From Paenibacillus rhizovicinus (lineage in GTDB: Bacteria; Bacillota; Bacilli; Paenibacillales; Paenibacillaceae): 64,000 bases of DNA. Below, in pieces: positions 8,351-16,436 of the stretch. The stretch lies in contig NZ_CP048286.1 in assembly GCF_010365285.1 (NCBI RefSeq), forward strand, positions 124,001 through 188,000, written 5' to 3'. The notes beneath the pieces were generated by a model that saw only the letters and a program-made list of their open reading frames with translations, searched no databases and was not told the origin of the DNA. Made by a program: the position numbers and the translations under genes. Position 1 is the stretch's first letter. Every line of letters starts with the position of its first letter.

Positions 8351-9715
8351 TCAGTCCCTCCCTTGTCGGAACGAAACTCGCTCGCACGCGTCTTCCCAAT
8401 AGGACTGCAGCGCGCCGCCGTTCCATTCCGCGCGCGGCGCGGCCGCCCGGAGACATCGCCCCCTGCGCCACACCCAGCGCCGCTCCGGCAGCATCGTCAG
8501 CAGCTCCTCCGGCGTCGCCGCGTCCAGCACGACGAAATCGGCGGCGAGCCCCGGTTCAATGCCGCTGCGGACGCCGACGACGGCGGCCGGATAATCGGTA
8601 ATCATCCGCAGCGCTTCGCGGATGTCCGCCGGACTTCCCATATGGGCGGCATACGCGGTTACGAGGCCGATCAACAGCAGGTCCCCTCGGCCGAACGGAT
8701 GAAACGGATCATGGATATTGTCCGAGGCGGCCGCCACAGGCACGCCAGCCGCAAGCAGCTCCTTGACCCGCGTGACGCCGCGCCGGACCGGGAAGCGGTC
8801 GTGCCGCCCCTGCAAATAGAGGTTCGCGCCCGGCAAGGTTACCGCGCCGACGCCCGCCTCCGCGAGAAGGGAGATGATCGGACGCGCGTCTTCGTCCGCC
8901 ATTGCCGCCAGCGAGCACAGATGGCCGGCCGTCACCCTGCCGGACCAGCCGTAATCGAGCGTCTTTCGCGCAATGTAAGCGGCCGTCCGAATGTTCGGAT
9001 TATCGCTTTCGTCCGCATGCAGGTCGATCGGACAGTCATGCTTCTCCGCCAGCTCGAACACCCGGTCGATATCCGGCTTCGGCTCCGGCGACAGATGCGG
9101 CGCGCCGCCCAGTCCCGTCACGCCCATGCGCAGCGCTTCGGCCGCCGTGTCCAGCGCCTCCTCGGTCAAGTCGTAATACGGCAGCATCGGGAATAATTGA
9201 ATCGTCGCATAAGGCGCCAGAGCCTCTCTCACCTCCAAGGCGGCCTCGATCGTCCGCAGCGCAACCTCCTTGCCGTGCCTGACGTGAAAATCGAGATGCG
9301 TCCGCAGCGTCGTGCTGCCGAACGAGATCGCCTGGAGCGCCGCGCGCATCATTCTCGCCTTCAGCTCGTCTTTCGTAAAACCCGGCACGAGGGCCGAATA
9401 ATTGCGCACGGCCTCCTCGAGCGTCCCCGTAACATTGCCGACTTTAGGCAGCGAGAACGCTTTGTCCAGATGCATATGGGCATCGATGAAGGCAGGCAGC
9501 GTCGCAAGAGCACCGGCATCCAGCAGCAGCGCGCCCCCCTCTGCCGGCATTGCGCCGTTCCAGCCGTCGATCGTCATCGTTGCGGGCGACGGTTCAACCG
9601 CACCCGCCTGCCGCTCGACCGCCGTCCAGATGCCATCTTCGGCGGACAGCGTGAACAGGGCGGATTCATCCCGCAGCGGCAGCGCGGCGTTCACGATTTT
9701 CAATACGGATTTCAT
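8351..9715 (-). CDS. Cytosine deaminase-like amidohydrolase
   Basis: The 454-residue protein is a metal-dependent TIM-barrel amidohydrolase. Its metal-site motifs are DAHMHLDK (about residues 79-86), THLDFH, DLHADESD, AGHLCS and ASDNIHDPFHPFGRGDLL. The last is characteristic of the CodA/cytosine deaminase and N-isopropylammelide hydrolase group. Enzymes of this group deaminate or open N-heterocyclic rings such as cytosine, isoguanine, s-triazines and hydantoin-like compounds. It lies 82 nt downstream of the CocE gene and 3 nt upstream of the WrbA gene. With the amidases nearby it supports catabolism of a ring nitrogen compound; the exact ring is unknown. Confidence 0.9.
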   Translation of the reverse strand: MKSVLKIVNAALPLRDESALFTLSAEDGIWTAVERQAGAVEPSPATMTIDGWNGAMPAEGGALLLDAGALATLPAFIDAHMHLDKAFSLPKVGNVTGTLEEAVRNYSALVPGFTKDELKARMMRAALQAISFGSTTLRTHLDFHVRHGKEVALRTIEAALEVREALAPYATIQLFPMLPYYDLTEEALDTAAEALRMGVTGLGGAPHLSPEPKPDIDRVFELAEKHDCPIDLHADESDNPNIRTAAYIARKTLDYGWSGRVTAGHLCSLAAMADEDARPIISLLAEAGVGAVTLPGANLYLQGRHDRFPVRRGVTRVKELLAAGVPVAAASDNIHDPFHPFGRGDLLLIGLVTAYAAHMGSPADIREALRMITDYPAAVVGVRSGIEPGLAADFVVLDAATPEELLTMLPERRWVWRRGRCLRAAAPRAEWNGGALQSYWEDACERVSFRQGRD

Positions 9716-9797
9716 ACGGCGCCCTCCTCGCTTAATATCGAATCGAAGCCGTCCCCTGAGTCGCAGCCGGGGGCGACCGTAATGTCCTGCTGGCGCA

Positions 9798-11501
9798 TCA
9801 CTCTGATCGGGCGGCCAGCGGCAGTTCGATGCGCGACTTGACGCCGTTCCCGCACGCGACCGCTACCGTCGCGATGTTCAACTCGCCCGGCCCGGCGCCG
9901 GCCGCGGCGCCGACGGGCATCCCGTTCGGATGCCGCAGCAGCAGCGGAAACGCGCTGCCCGTCAACTCCAGCCGGATCGATGAGCCGGCCGGACAGCGAA
10001 CGGCGAGCGGACGAAGCGCGATAACCGCCGTCTCCCAGCCGTTCTCGCGCACAGTACCGGCTCCGCCGATTTCCGTCCTGCCGACCGACAGAAACGTCGC
10101 CTCGCCCCCCGGATGGAGCAGCGTCAGCACGGCGACGAGGTCTGTCGGCCCGTCCAGCGTCTGGCAAACGGCATGCACCATCGGCGAGCCGAACACGTGC
10201 AGCTCCTTCCGCAGAGGCTCGCCGGTATAGACCAGAATTTCATAGCGGTCCTGCAGCTGGCTGCGGTCGGCGGGAAGCACCGTGGCAAGCGGCATCGGCA
10301 GCCGCGCGTCGTAGACGAACACATCCGGCGCCGCCTCCCCGTCGATCTCCTCCTCGCGGTCCTTCAGCCTGCCGCCGCCAAGCGCGCCGTTCGCCGGCAG
10401 CTCCGAACCTGACAGGAATATCCGTCCCGACGCACCAGCCGGGACGGAGGCGGCGTCCGGCCAGGCGTCCGCTTCTTCCCACCGTTTGCCGAACGGCTCG
10501 AAGTACCGGACCGGCGCTTCCTCGTACACGCCGTTGTCCCGCTCGCCCTTCAACCAATAATCGAACCAGCGTGCCTGCTTCAAGTGCATGCCGCCGTCCG
10601 CTTCCGGGCCGTGGTCGAGCCCGCCCGCCTTGCGCCCCCACGGAATATGCGTCCATGGCCCTATTTCGAGCCGATGGAACAGCTCCGGAGACCGGCCGCC
10701 ATCCCGCTGAAGCTCCGCGAACGATTGAATCGTGCCCTGCAGCAGAAAGTCGTACCACCCTCCGATATGAAGCGCCGGAATCGGCTTGCTTCGGAACGCC
10801 TCCAGCCAGTTCAACCTTGCCCAATATTCGTCGTACTCCGGATGGCCCGCCCAATCGAAATATGCGGGCATATAGGTCTCAAGCAGCGGATGGCCGTCGT
10901 TCAGCGGCAATCGGCGAACGCTCGAGGCCGGGTCCTGCATGACCTGCGTACATAGCTTCTCCGCCTCCGCGTCGCCCGCTCGCCGAGCTCCGTCGCGCGC
11001 CAACTGATACGCCCATGGCAGGCTGTTCTGCGCATCGAAGCTGCCGTACGGATACAGCCAACCGTGATACAGATCCGCCGCCGTCATGCTTGGTACGATC
11101 GTCACCAGATGAGGCGGATGCAGCGAAGCCGCCGCCCACTGAGCCGCACCCTGGTAAGAGAAGCCGTACATGCCGACCTTGCCGTTCGAGCCTGGCAGCG
11201 AAGCCGCCCATTCGACGGCGTCGTACCCATCCTCCGCTTCGTGTACGAACGGCGTAAACTCGCCTTCGGAATCTCCCCTTCCACGGACGTCCTGAACGAC
11301 GACCATATAGCCTCGCGAAGCGTACCAGACCGGATGCGCGTGGCTCACGGTCGACGCGATCGCGCGTCCATAAGGCTGGCGCAATAGCAGTACCGGGCAG
11401 TCTCCCCCGCCCGGCGGCCTGTAAATATCGGCGTACAGCGTGATGCCGTCCCGCAGCAAGCAAGGTACTTTGCGGAGAATCGAGACGTTTGCGAATTCCA
11501 T
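9798..11501 (-). CDS. CocE/NonD family acyl hydrolase (X-Pro dipeptidyl-peptidase S15 fold)
   Basis: This 567-residue hydrolase has the S15 layout. An alpha/beta hydrolase core carries the nucleophile elbow GFSYQGAA (near residue 125), a cap with many tryptophans follows, and a C-terminal jelly-roll domain contains the RLELTGSAFP stretch. Family members cleave esters such as cocaine or beta-lactam side chains, and acyl-amino acids. The frame starts further upstream, but GGGAGG lies at good distance only from the ATG at 11501. It is the first gene of a three-gene unit and is divergent from pucR, with the shared promoter region at 11502-11761. No signal peptide is seen, so it is cytoplasmic. 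Confidence 0.92.
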   Translation of the reverse strand: MEFANVSILRKVPCLLRDGITLYADIYRPPGGGDCPVLLLRQPYGRAIASTVSHAHPVWYASRGYMVVVQDVRGRGDSEGEFTPFVHEAEDGYDAVEWAASLPGSNGKVGMYGFSYQGAAQWAAASLHPPHLVTIVPSMTAADLYHGWLYPYGSFDAQNSLPWAYQLARDGARRAGDAEAEKLCTQVMQDPASSVRRLPLNDGHPLLETYMPAYFDWAGHPEYDEYWARLNWLEAFRSKPIPALHIGGWYDFLLQGTIQSFAELQRDGGRSPELFHRLEIGPWTHIPWGRKAGGLDHGPEADGGMHLKQARWFDYWLKGERDNGVYEEAPVRYFEPFGKRWEEADAWPDAASVPAGASGRIFLSGSELPANGALGGGRLKDREEEIDGEAAPDVFVYDARLPMPLATVLPADRSQLQDRYEILVYTGEPLRKELHVFGSPMVHAVCQTLDGPTDLVAVLTLLHPGGEATFLSVGRTEIGGAGTVRENGWETAVIALRPLAVRCPAGSSIRLELTGSAFPLLLRHPNGMPVGAAAGAGPGELNIATVAVACGNGVKSRIELPLAARSE

Positions 11502-11542
11502 ATTCATCCCTCCCGTTGATCGCGCGAATGACTTCACTAATT

Positions 11543-11582
11543 TATGTGTTAGATTTTATAACACAATATTTTGTTTCGACAA
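11543..11582 (-). promoter_or_regulatory. Promoter of the CocE unit with inverted repeat operator
   Basis: TTGTCG (11577-11582) and TATAAA (11555-11560), spaced 16 nt on the minus strand, are a plausible promoter. A perfect 7-bp inverted repeat TGTGTTA/TAACACA (11545-11551 and 11559-11565, 7-nt spacer) overlaps the -10. The block AATCTAACACATA resembles the one at 7174-7190. PucR binding is inferred. Confidence 0.6.
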
Positions 11583-11662
11583 GCAATCACTGCACCATTT
11601 GTATTCGCGCACAATGAAATTGAAGTGTTATTGTGAAAAACGACTAGTTATGCCATAATCAA

Positions 11663-11679
11663 TGTAATATATTATTACA
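11663..11679. promoter_or_regulatory. Palindrome TGTAATATATTATTACA upstream of pucR-like gene
   Basis: The arms TGTAATA and TATTACA are perfect inverted copies around a 3-nt centre, 83 nt before the start codon at 11762. It could be an autoregulatory operator. It differs from the TAACAYA motif, so a second regulator is possible. Confidence 0.4.
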
Positions 11680-11761
11680 TGAGGATTTTCATTGGTTCGC
11701 CTCCAATGCGTTGTCACTTGCAACACACACCTTGTTTGGGACGAAAAGGGGATGAATAACC

Positions 11762-13333
11762 ATGTATTTAACGGTGGAAGACGCGCTTAAAATTTACCCG
11801 TTATCCGAAGGGAAGCTGACCGCAGGCCGCAAAGGCATCGGCCGGATCGTCAAATCCGTCAACGTTATGGATGCTCCGGATATTTCCGATTGGGTGCGCG
11901 AGGGCGATATCCTGTTCACGACCGCTTACTTGATGAAGGATGATCCGGCGGCGGGCGTGACGCTGATCCGCAAGCTGGCGCAGAAGAGCGCCGCCGGCAT
12001 CGGCATCAAGCTCGGACGGTTCTGGTCGAGCGTGCCCGACGATATGGTCGCCGAGGCGGACCGGCTCGGCTTCCCGCTCATCGAGTTGCCGTTCCCGTTT
12101 ACCTTCTCCGACCAAATGAAAGGGCTGTTCAACTCCGAGCTCCAGCGCAGCACGCGCATGCTGCACGGCGTGCTCGACAAGCAGAAAGAGCTGATCCGGT
12201 TCGCGCTGGCGCCTGACGGCGTCGGCGAGCTGTTCAAGCGAATCGGTTCCATTCTCGGCGTACCGCTCGCCGTCGTCGGCCTGCGCGGGCAAATTCTGTA
12301 CAGCAGCTTGCCGCCCGCAGAGCTGGAATTGCTCGGCAAGCATCCGCAGAAACCATCCATGCATTGGATCCGTACGGAGAACTGGAACCTGCTTTGCATT
12401 CCGCTGAAGAGCGCGGAGACCGGCCAGGACGCGATCCGCAGCGCCGTTTTTCAAATCCCGAAGGGGACGCCGCTCAAGGAGGAAGAGGGCCTCTACCACC
12501 AGGCTGCCGAAATCATCTCGCATCATATGAACGCGATCGAACGGAGCTACATGGAGCAGTCGACGCAGAATGAATTCGCCTCGCTGCTCAAAAGTTATTT
12601 AAAGCGCCGCATTTCCATCGACACGTTACTCGAATGCGCCGCCCGCCACGGCATTCCGTTCGGAGGCGCCCCTTATCTGTGCGCGCTGTTCACCATCTCG
12701 GCGATCAGCGAGCCGAAGCGGGACCGGTTGTTCCGCACGATCCGCCAGGAGCTGCAGTATCATCCGCTGTTGAAAGATTACTCGAGTCTGCATTTTCACG
12801 TTGACGACGCGATTTTGACCATCCTGCCCGGCGCCGGCAACCCGGCCCATCTGCTGGCCAAGGTGTTCGCGGACATCGCGGCCGAGCCCGGCAGCGGCCT
12901 GCGCATCACGATCAGCCATACGAAGCATAAGCCCGAGCAGCTTGAGCAGGCCTACCGCGAATGCTACGACGCCCGGGAAACGGCCGAGCGCCTGTCGATT
13001 GCCGATTTCGTCATCGAATTCGAGAACGTGGAGATGGCCTACCTGTTCGAGTCCGTTCCGCCCGAGAAAATGCGCCGGTTCCTCGATATGACGCTGTCCC
13101 CGATTATTGACAAAGCGCCGGACTCCGCGCAGGATCTGCTGCGGACGCTGGAGCTGTACATCGCGAACAACGGACAGGTGAACGAGACGGCCAAGCAGCT
13201 ATACATCCACCGCAATACGGCCGCTTACCGGCTCGACAAGATCGGCGAGCTGCTGCAGGTCGATTTCAAATCATTCTCCGATCTGTTGAAGCTGAAGCTC
13301 GTCATGCTGTTCAAGCATACGCTGAAGCCTTAA
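11762..13333 (+). CDS. PucR family transcriptional regulator
   Basis: The 523-residue protein has an N-terminal PucR-type ligand domain (about residues 5-120, with ADRLGFPLIELP). A GAF/GGDEF-like middle region follows, and a C-terminal PucR-type helix-turn-helix is seen as NNGQVNETAKQLYIHRNTAAYRLDKI (split here by position, near residues 465-495). PucR proteins control purine catabolism and related nitrogen-compound pathways, usually as activators. The ribosome binding site AAAAGGGG precedes the ATG. It is divergent from the CocE unit and close to the importer operon, so it is the natural candidate regulator of the locus. The effector molecule is unknown. Confidence 0.95.
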   Translation: MYLTVEDALKIYPLSEGKLTAGRKGIGRIVKSVNVMDAPDISDWVREGDILFTTAYLMKDDPAAGVTLIRKLAQKSAAGIGIKLGRFWSSVPDDMVAEADRLGFPLIELPFPFTFSDQMKGLFNSELQRSTRMLHGVLDKQKELIRFALAPDGVGELFKRIGSILGVPLAVVGLRGQILYSSLPPAELELLGKHPQKPSMHWIRTENWNLLCIPLKSAETGQDAIRSAVFQIPKGTPLKEEEGLYHQAAEIISHHMNAIERSYMEQSTQNEFASLLKSYLKRRISIDTLLECAARHGIPFGGAPYLCALFTISAISEPKRDRLFRTIRQELQYHPLLKDYSSLHFHVDDAILTILPGAGNPAHLLAKVFADIAAEPGSGLRITISHTKHKPEQLEQAYRECYDARETAERLSIADFVIEFENVEMAYLFESVPPEKMRRFLDMTLSPIIDKAPDSAQDLLRTLELYIANNGQVNETAKQLYIHRNTAAYRLDKIGELLQVDFKSFSDLLKLKLVMLFKHTLKP

Positions 13334-13387
13334 TCCCGCACTCATATCTCCATCCTCTCCGTCCGAAAGAAGGACAACGGCATGCCA

Positions 13388-13421
13388 AACGGGCCTGCAG
13401 GAAATATCCTGCAGGCCCGTT
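13388..13421. terminator. Bidirectional hairpin between pucR and ggt-like genes
   Basis: A perfect 15-bp stem (13388-13402 with 13407-13421) has a 4-nt loop and lies between two convergent genes. There is no proper T-run on either side, so termination strength is uncertain. Confidence 0.65.
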
Positions 13422-13445
13422 CTGTCGTTGATAAATTCCCGCTTC

Positions 13446-15032
13446 CTACCAGCCGATCGCGGCCCCGTCGCTGCGAGGGTCGGCGCCGCCCTGCCGAAAA
13501 CCGTCGTCATCGATCTTGATCGCGTGGGCATGGCCCATGATGCCGTCGAACGCGCCGACGATGCGAACCAAATGGCCGGATGCGGCAAGAGCGGCCGCGA
13601 CTGCGGAATCGATGCGCGATTCCAGCTTCAGCTCGCGCGTCGGCTCGCCCCATGTCCTTCCCCATACCCAGCGCGGCTCGCTTACCGCGCGCTGCGGGTC
13701 CATGCCATAATCGAGCATGCGCGTAACGAGCGCCGTCTGCGTCTGCGGCTGGCCCTCTCCGCCCTGCGTGCCGTATAGCAGAAACGGCTTGCCGTCCCGA
13801 AGCGCCATCGCTGGCATGAGCGTATGGAACGTCCGCTTGCCCGGGTGCAAACAGTTGATGTGCGCCGGATCGAGCGAGAAGAACGAACCGCGGTTCTGCA
13901 GCAGAATGCCCGTATCGCCGGCGACGACGCCCGAGCCGAACTCGAAATAGAGGCTCTGAATGAACGATACGGCGTTCCCGTCCTTGTCGACGACCGCCGC
14001 GAACGCCGTATCGCTGCCCATCGGCTCGGCATTGACTTCGAATGCGCGTTCCGCTTGGATCGTTGCGGCCAGCGCGGCAGCGTAGTCCTTCGACAGCAGA
14101 CGCTCCAGCGGAATATCGTGGAACGCCGGATCGGTCAGCACCTCGTTCCGGTCGCGGAAGCTCAGCTTGAGCGCTTCGACGAGCAAATGGTAATAGCCGC
14201 TTGTACCGTGTCCAAGACCGCGGAGATCGAAGTTCTCCAGAATATTAAGCGCCATCAGGCCGACGAACCCCTGCGAATTCGGCGGCATCTGCACGATTTC
14301 CGTACCACGATATGTACCGACAAGCGGATTGATCCAATCGCCGCTATGGTTCGCGAAGTCCTCGGTCGTCAGCAGTCCGCCCCTGTCCCGCAGGAAGCCG
14401 GCGATCTCGACCGCTATGCTGCCGCGGTAGAACGCATCTTGCCCGCGCGCCGCCAACTCCCGCAAGGTGCGGGCCAGCTGCCGCTGCTTGAAACGCGAAC
14501 CCGCTGCCGGCGCTTCTCCGCGAGACAAATAAATCGCGGCTGTCTCCGGCGCCGCCGCGAGCATGTCCGCATGCGCCCGAGAGTTCGCGTATTGGTCGGC
14601 GGACAGCGGGAAGCCGCCTTCCGCGTATTTGATCGCCGGCTCCAGCACCTCGGCGAAGCCGAGACGTCCGTACGCGCCATGCACCGCCGCCCAGGCGTCG
14701 GCCATCCCCGGCACCGTAACCGCGCTGCGAACGCCGCGGGTCGGAATCGCCGCACAGTCCGCGAACGTCTCCAACATCGCGGCGGCACCCGCCCGCCCGC
14801 TCCCGTTATAACCGCGAACCAGGCTTTCCCCCGCCTCGTAGGTCAGCCAGAAGGAATCCCCGCCAAGCCCCGTCATGTGCGGATAAACAACGGCCAAACA
14901 GGCGCTGACGGCCACCGCCGCGTCGAACGCGTTGCCGCCCCGCTCCAAGATGCGAGCGCCCGCCGCCGAAGCAAGCGCATGCGGACTGACGACCATTGTC
15001 TCGGTTCCGATCGCCGATTCGTTTCGTTCCAT
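13446..15032 (-). CDS. Gamma-glutamyltranspeptidase family protein
   Basis: This 528-residue Ntn-hydrolase has the family signature. GLGGDSFWL lies near residue 55, MPPNSQGFVGL near 250, and the autoprocessing/catalytic threonine T342 is in GSDTAFAAVVDKDGNAVSF. Family enzymes cut gamma-glutamyl or cephalosporin-side-chain amides. The frame is open 12 codons further, but a GGGGAGGAG site is placed correctly only for the ATG at 15032. No signal peptide is visible, so it resembles intracellular GGT-like acylases (YwrD type) rather than secreted GGT. It faces pucR and carries a TAACATA-rich promoter, so it probably belongs to the same regulon. Confidence 0.93.
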   Translation of the reverse strand: MERNESAIGTETMVVSPHALASAAGARILERGGNAFDAAVAVSACLAVVYPHMTGLGGDSFWLTYEAGESLVRGYNGSGRAGAAAMLETFADCAAIPTRGVRSAVTVPGMADAWAAVHGAYGRLGFAEVLEPAIKYAEGGFPLSADQYANSRAHADMLAAAPETAAIYLSRGEAPAAGSRFKQRQLARTLRELAARGQDAFYRGSIAVEIAGFLRDRGGLLTTEDFANHSGDWINPLVGTYRGTEIVQMPPNSQGFVGLMALNILENFDLRGLGHGTSGYYHLLVEALKLSFRDRNEVLTDPAFHDIPLERLLSKDYAAALAATIQAERAFEVNAEPMGSDTAFAAVVDKDGNAVSFIQSLYFEFGSGVVAGDTGILLQNRGSFFSLDPAHINCLHPGKRTFHTLMPAMALRDGKPFLLYGTQGGEGQPQTQTALVTRMLDYGMDPQRAVSEPRWVWGRTWGEPTRELKLESRIDSAVAAALAASGHLVRIVGAFDGIMGHAHAIKIDDDGFRQGGADPRSDGAAIGW

Positions 15033-15219
15033 GGTGCCCATCTCCTCCCCTATGATGTCAACTAACATAACATATAGTTTCGTGCGAATTCAATGCGTTT
15101 TTTCTTATGTTGGCCTAGCTCGAAGATCCCGGATTCCCGCTATATGGTCATAATGGCGTTCGTGTCGAAAGGAATAGACCTCGTATTTCTTCGTAATAGG
15201 AATGCTTCCCGTTAACGTA
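15033..15219. other. Upstream region of ggt-like gene with TAACATA repeats
   Basis: Together with the following hairpin this is part of a 326-nt gap without a gene. On the minus strand TTGAAT (15088-15093) and TTATGT (15065-15070) are spaced 17 nt, a weak promoter. Overlapping copies of TAACATA occur at about 15063-15075 on the plus strand, matching the motif seen in front of the other two units. Confidence 0.45.
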
Positions 15220-15251
15220 AAGAAGCTGCCGATTCGCGCCGGCAGCTTCTT
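15220..15251 (-). terminator. Hairpin terminator after the oxidoreductase gene
   Basis: AAGAAGCTGCCG (15220-15231) pairs with CGGCAGCTTCTT (15240-15251), 12 bp with an 8-nt loop. It lies about 110 nt downstream of the leftward gene ending at 15359. The T-tract is weak. Confidence 0.55.
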
Positions 15252-15358
15252 CTGGATCGTTTATCGTCTCCCGTTTAGCATAGCAAGCCTAGAATGAAGC
15301 GTGATCTAGATACTGCGTATAATAACGTCGTTTATCTTAAGGAATTAGCTTCATGCCC

Positions 15359-15958
15359 TTAACGTCTGAGCACGCTAAGGCTGTATTCCCGCCCGAACTT
15401 GGGAGCGAGTATGCTCCAGATCGTCCCGATCGCCGTCTCCACCTTCGCCATTCCGTCAGGACCGCCGACATCTACCGGATCCAGCCCCATCTGGGTTGTC
15501 AACTTGGCAACAGCCGCTACAGCTTCGGGATCATCCCCGCTCAAGAAAGCCGTCGCGATGCCCGCTTCGTACCGTGGGTTTGCAAGCACTTCCCACGGCA
15601 GCGTGTGGAAGGCGCGGACGACGCGCCCATTCTGAGCCAGGCGCCGGACCTCCGCATCAGCGGACTTATCGTCGTACCGGTTAGTGCAATTGATGAGGAT
15701 CTTCCCATCCAGATCCCCCGCCTCGGTCAACACGTGCTCCACATCATCGGGCAGCACGGCTAGCAGGATTATCTCGCCGAACGCCACCGCTTCCTTGATC
15801 GTCCCGGCCTGCGCGTTAGCGCCCGCATCCTGCAGCAATAGCGTTATCTTCTCGCTATGCGGGTTCCGTGAGCCGAACATCACGCGATGCCCAAGAGTTG
15901 CCCATCTTTTCCCCAGTGTTCCGCCCATATTTCCTGAACCAATCGAAGCGATCTTCAT
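15359..15958 (-). CDS. NADP oxidoreductase, coenzyme F420-dependent (NpdG/F420 reductase) family
   Basis: The 199-residue protein opens with a Rossmann dinucleotide loop IGSGNMGGTLGKRW (residues 6-19), followed by a MFGSRNP segment typical of NADP(H)-binding F420-dependent NADP reductase-like proteins. INCTNRY and AFHTLPWEVL are further landmarks. In firmicutes without F420 these proteins are likely NADPH-linked reductases of unknown substrate. Its ATG overlaps the stop of the MerR gene (15955-15958), so it is probably controlled and co-translated with that regulator. It resembles the partner of many MerR regulators that respond to small electrophiles. The reaction is not known. Confidence 0.85.
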   Translation of the reverse strand: MKIASIGSGNMGGTLGKRWATLGHRVMFGSRNPHSEKITLLLQDAGANAQAGTIKEAVAFGEIILLAVLPDDVEHVLTEAGDLDGKILINCTNRYDDKSADAEVRRLAQNGRVVRAFHTLPWEVLANPRYEAGIATAFLSGDDPEAVAAVAKLTTQMGLDPVDVGGPDGMAKVETAIGTIWSILAPKFGREYSLSVLRR

Positions 15959-16362
15959 TTCATCGTTGCCTCCTTTTCCAAAAGCTTATCGTAGAAATCC
16001 AACTTTTCTCTCGTCTGTCCGATTATGTCCGATAACGCTAGGTACTGCTCCTCCATTCTGGCCAGATGTTCCGAAAGAATTTGTGTTCTGCCTGCGATGG
16101 CCTCCCTGTCTTCGTCGCTCAGTGGGAAAGCAGGATTCGCGAAGCATCGTCCTTCCTGCAGAAACGCCTTCATTTCTGCTAGCGTCAACCCCGTCTTTTT
16201 GAGGCAGTGCAGAGAAGACAGCAGCCGCACATCGTCCTCGCTATACAACCTCAGGCCCCCTGGATTTCTCATTGGCGGCTTGGTCAAGCCGATTTTCTCG
16301 TAATACCTAAGCGTATCGATACTGAAACCCGCCAACTCCGCCGCTTGGCCTATCGAATACAT
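15955..16362 (-). CDS. MerR family transcriptional regulator
   Basis: The 135-residue protein has a winged helix-turn-helix at residues 1-70 (YSIGQAAELAGFSIDTLRYY, then GLRLYSEDDVRLL). A long dimerisation helix occupies 80-125, with no metal-binding cysteine pattern except a lone CFANP. It fits small-molecule-responsive MerR proteins such as AdhR/NmlR types. The promoter at 16398-16428 has the classic 19-nt MerR spacer and a dyad, so self-activation is likely. The downstream oxidoreductase overlaps by 4 nt. The ligand is unknown. Confidence 0.93.
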   Translation of the reverse strand: MYSIGQAAELAGFSIDTLRYYEKIGLTKPPMRNPGGLRLYSEDDVRLLSSLHCLKKTGLTLAEMKAFLQEGRCFANPAFPLSDEDREAIAGRTQILSEHLARMEEQYLALSDIIGQTREKLDFYDKLLEKEATMK

Positions 16363-16397
16363 GTGACCACCACTCCTCCCTGCTTCTTCATATTTTT

Positions 16398-16428
16398 ATT
16401 CTATTGGCTGGAGCCGACTCCAGGTCAA
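16398..16428 (-). promoter_or_regulatory. MerR-type promoter with 19-nt spacer and dyad
   Basis: On the minus strand TTGACC (16423-16428) and TAGAAT (16398-16403) are 19 nt apart, the overlong spacing that MerR proteins correct by twisting DNA. The spacer holds the dyad CTGGAGCCGACTCCAG (16408-16423, plus strand). It sits 35 nt upstream of the merR-like start. Confidence 0.8.
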
Positions 16429-16436
16429 CACCTTTT

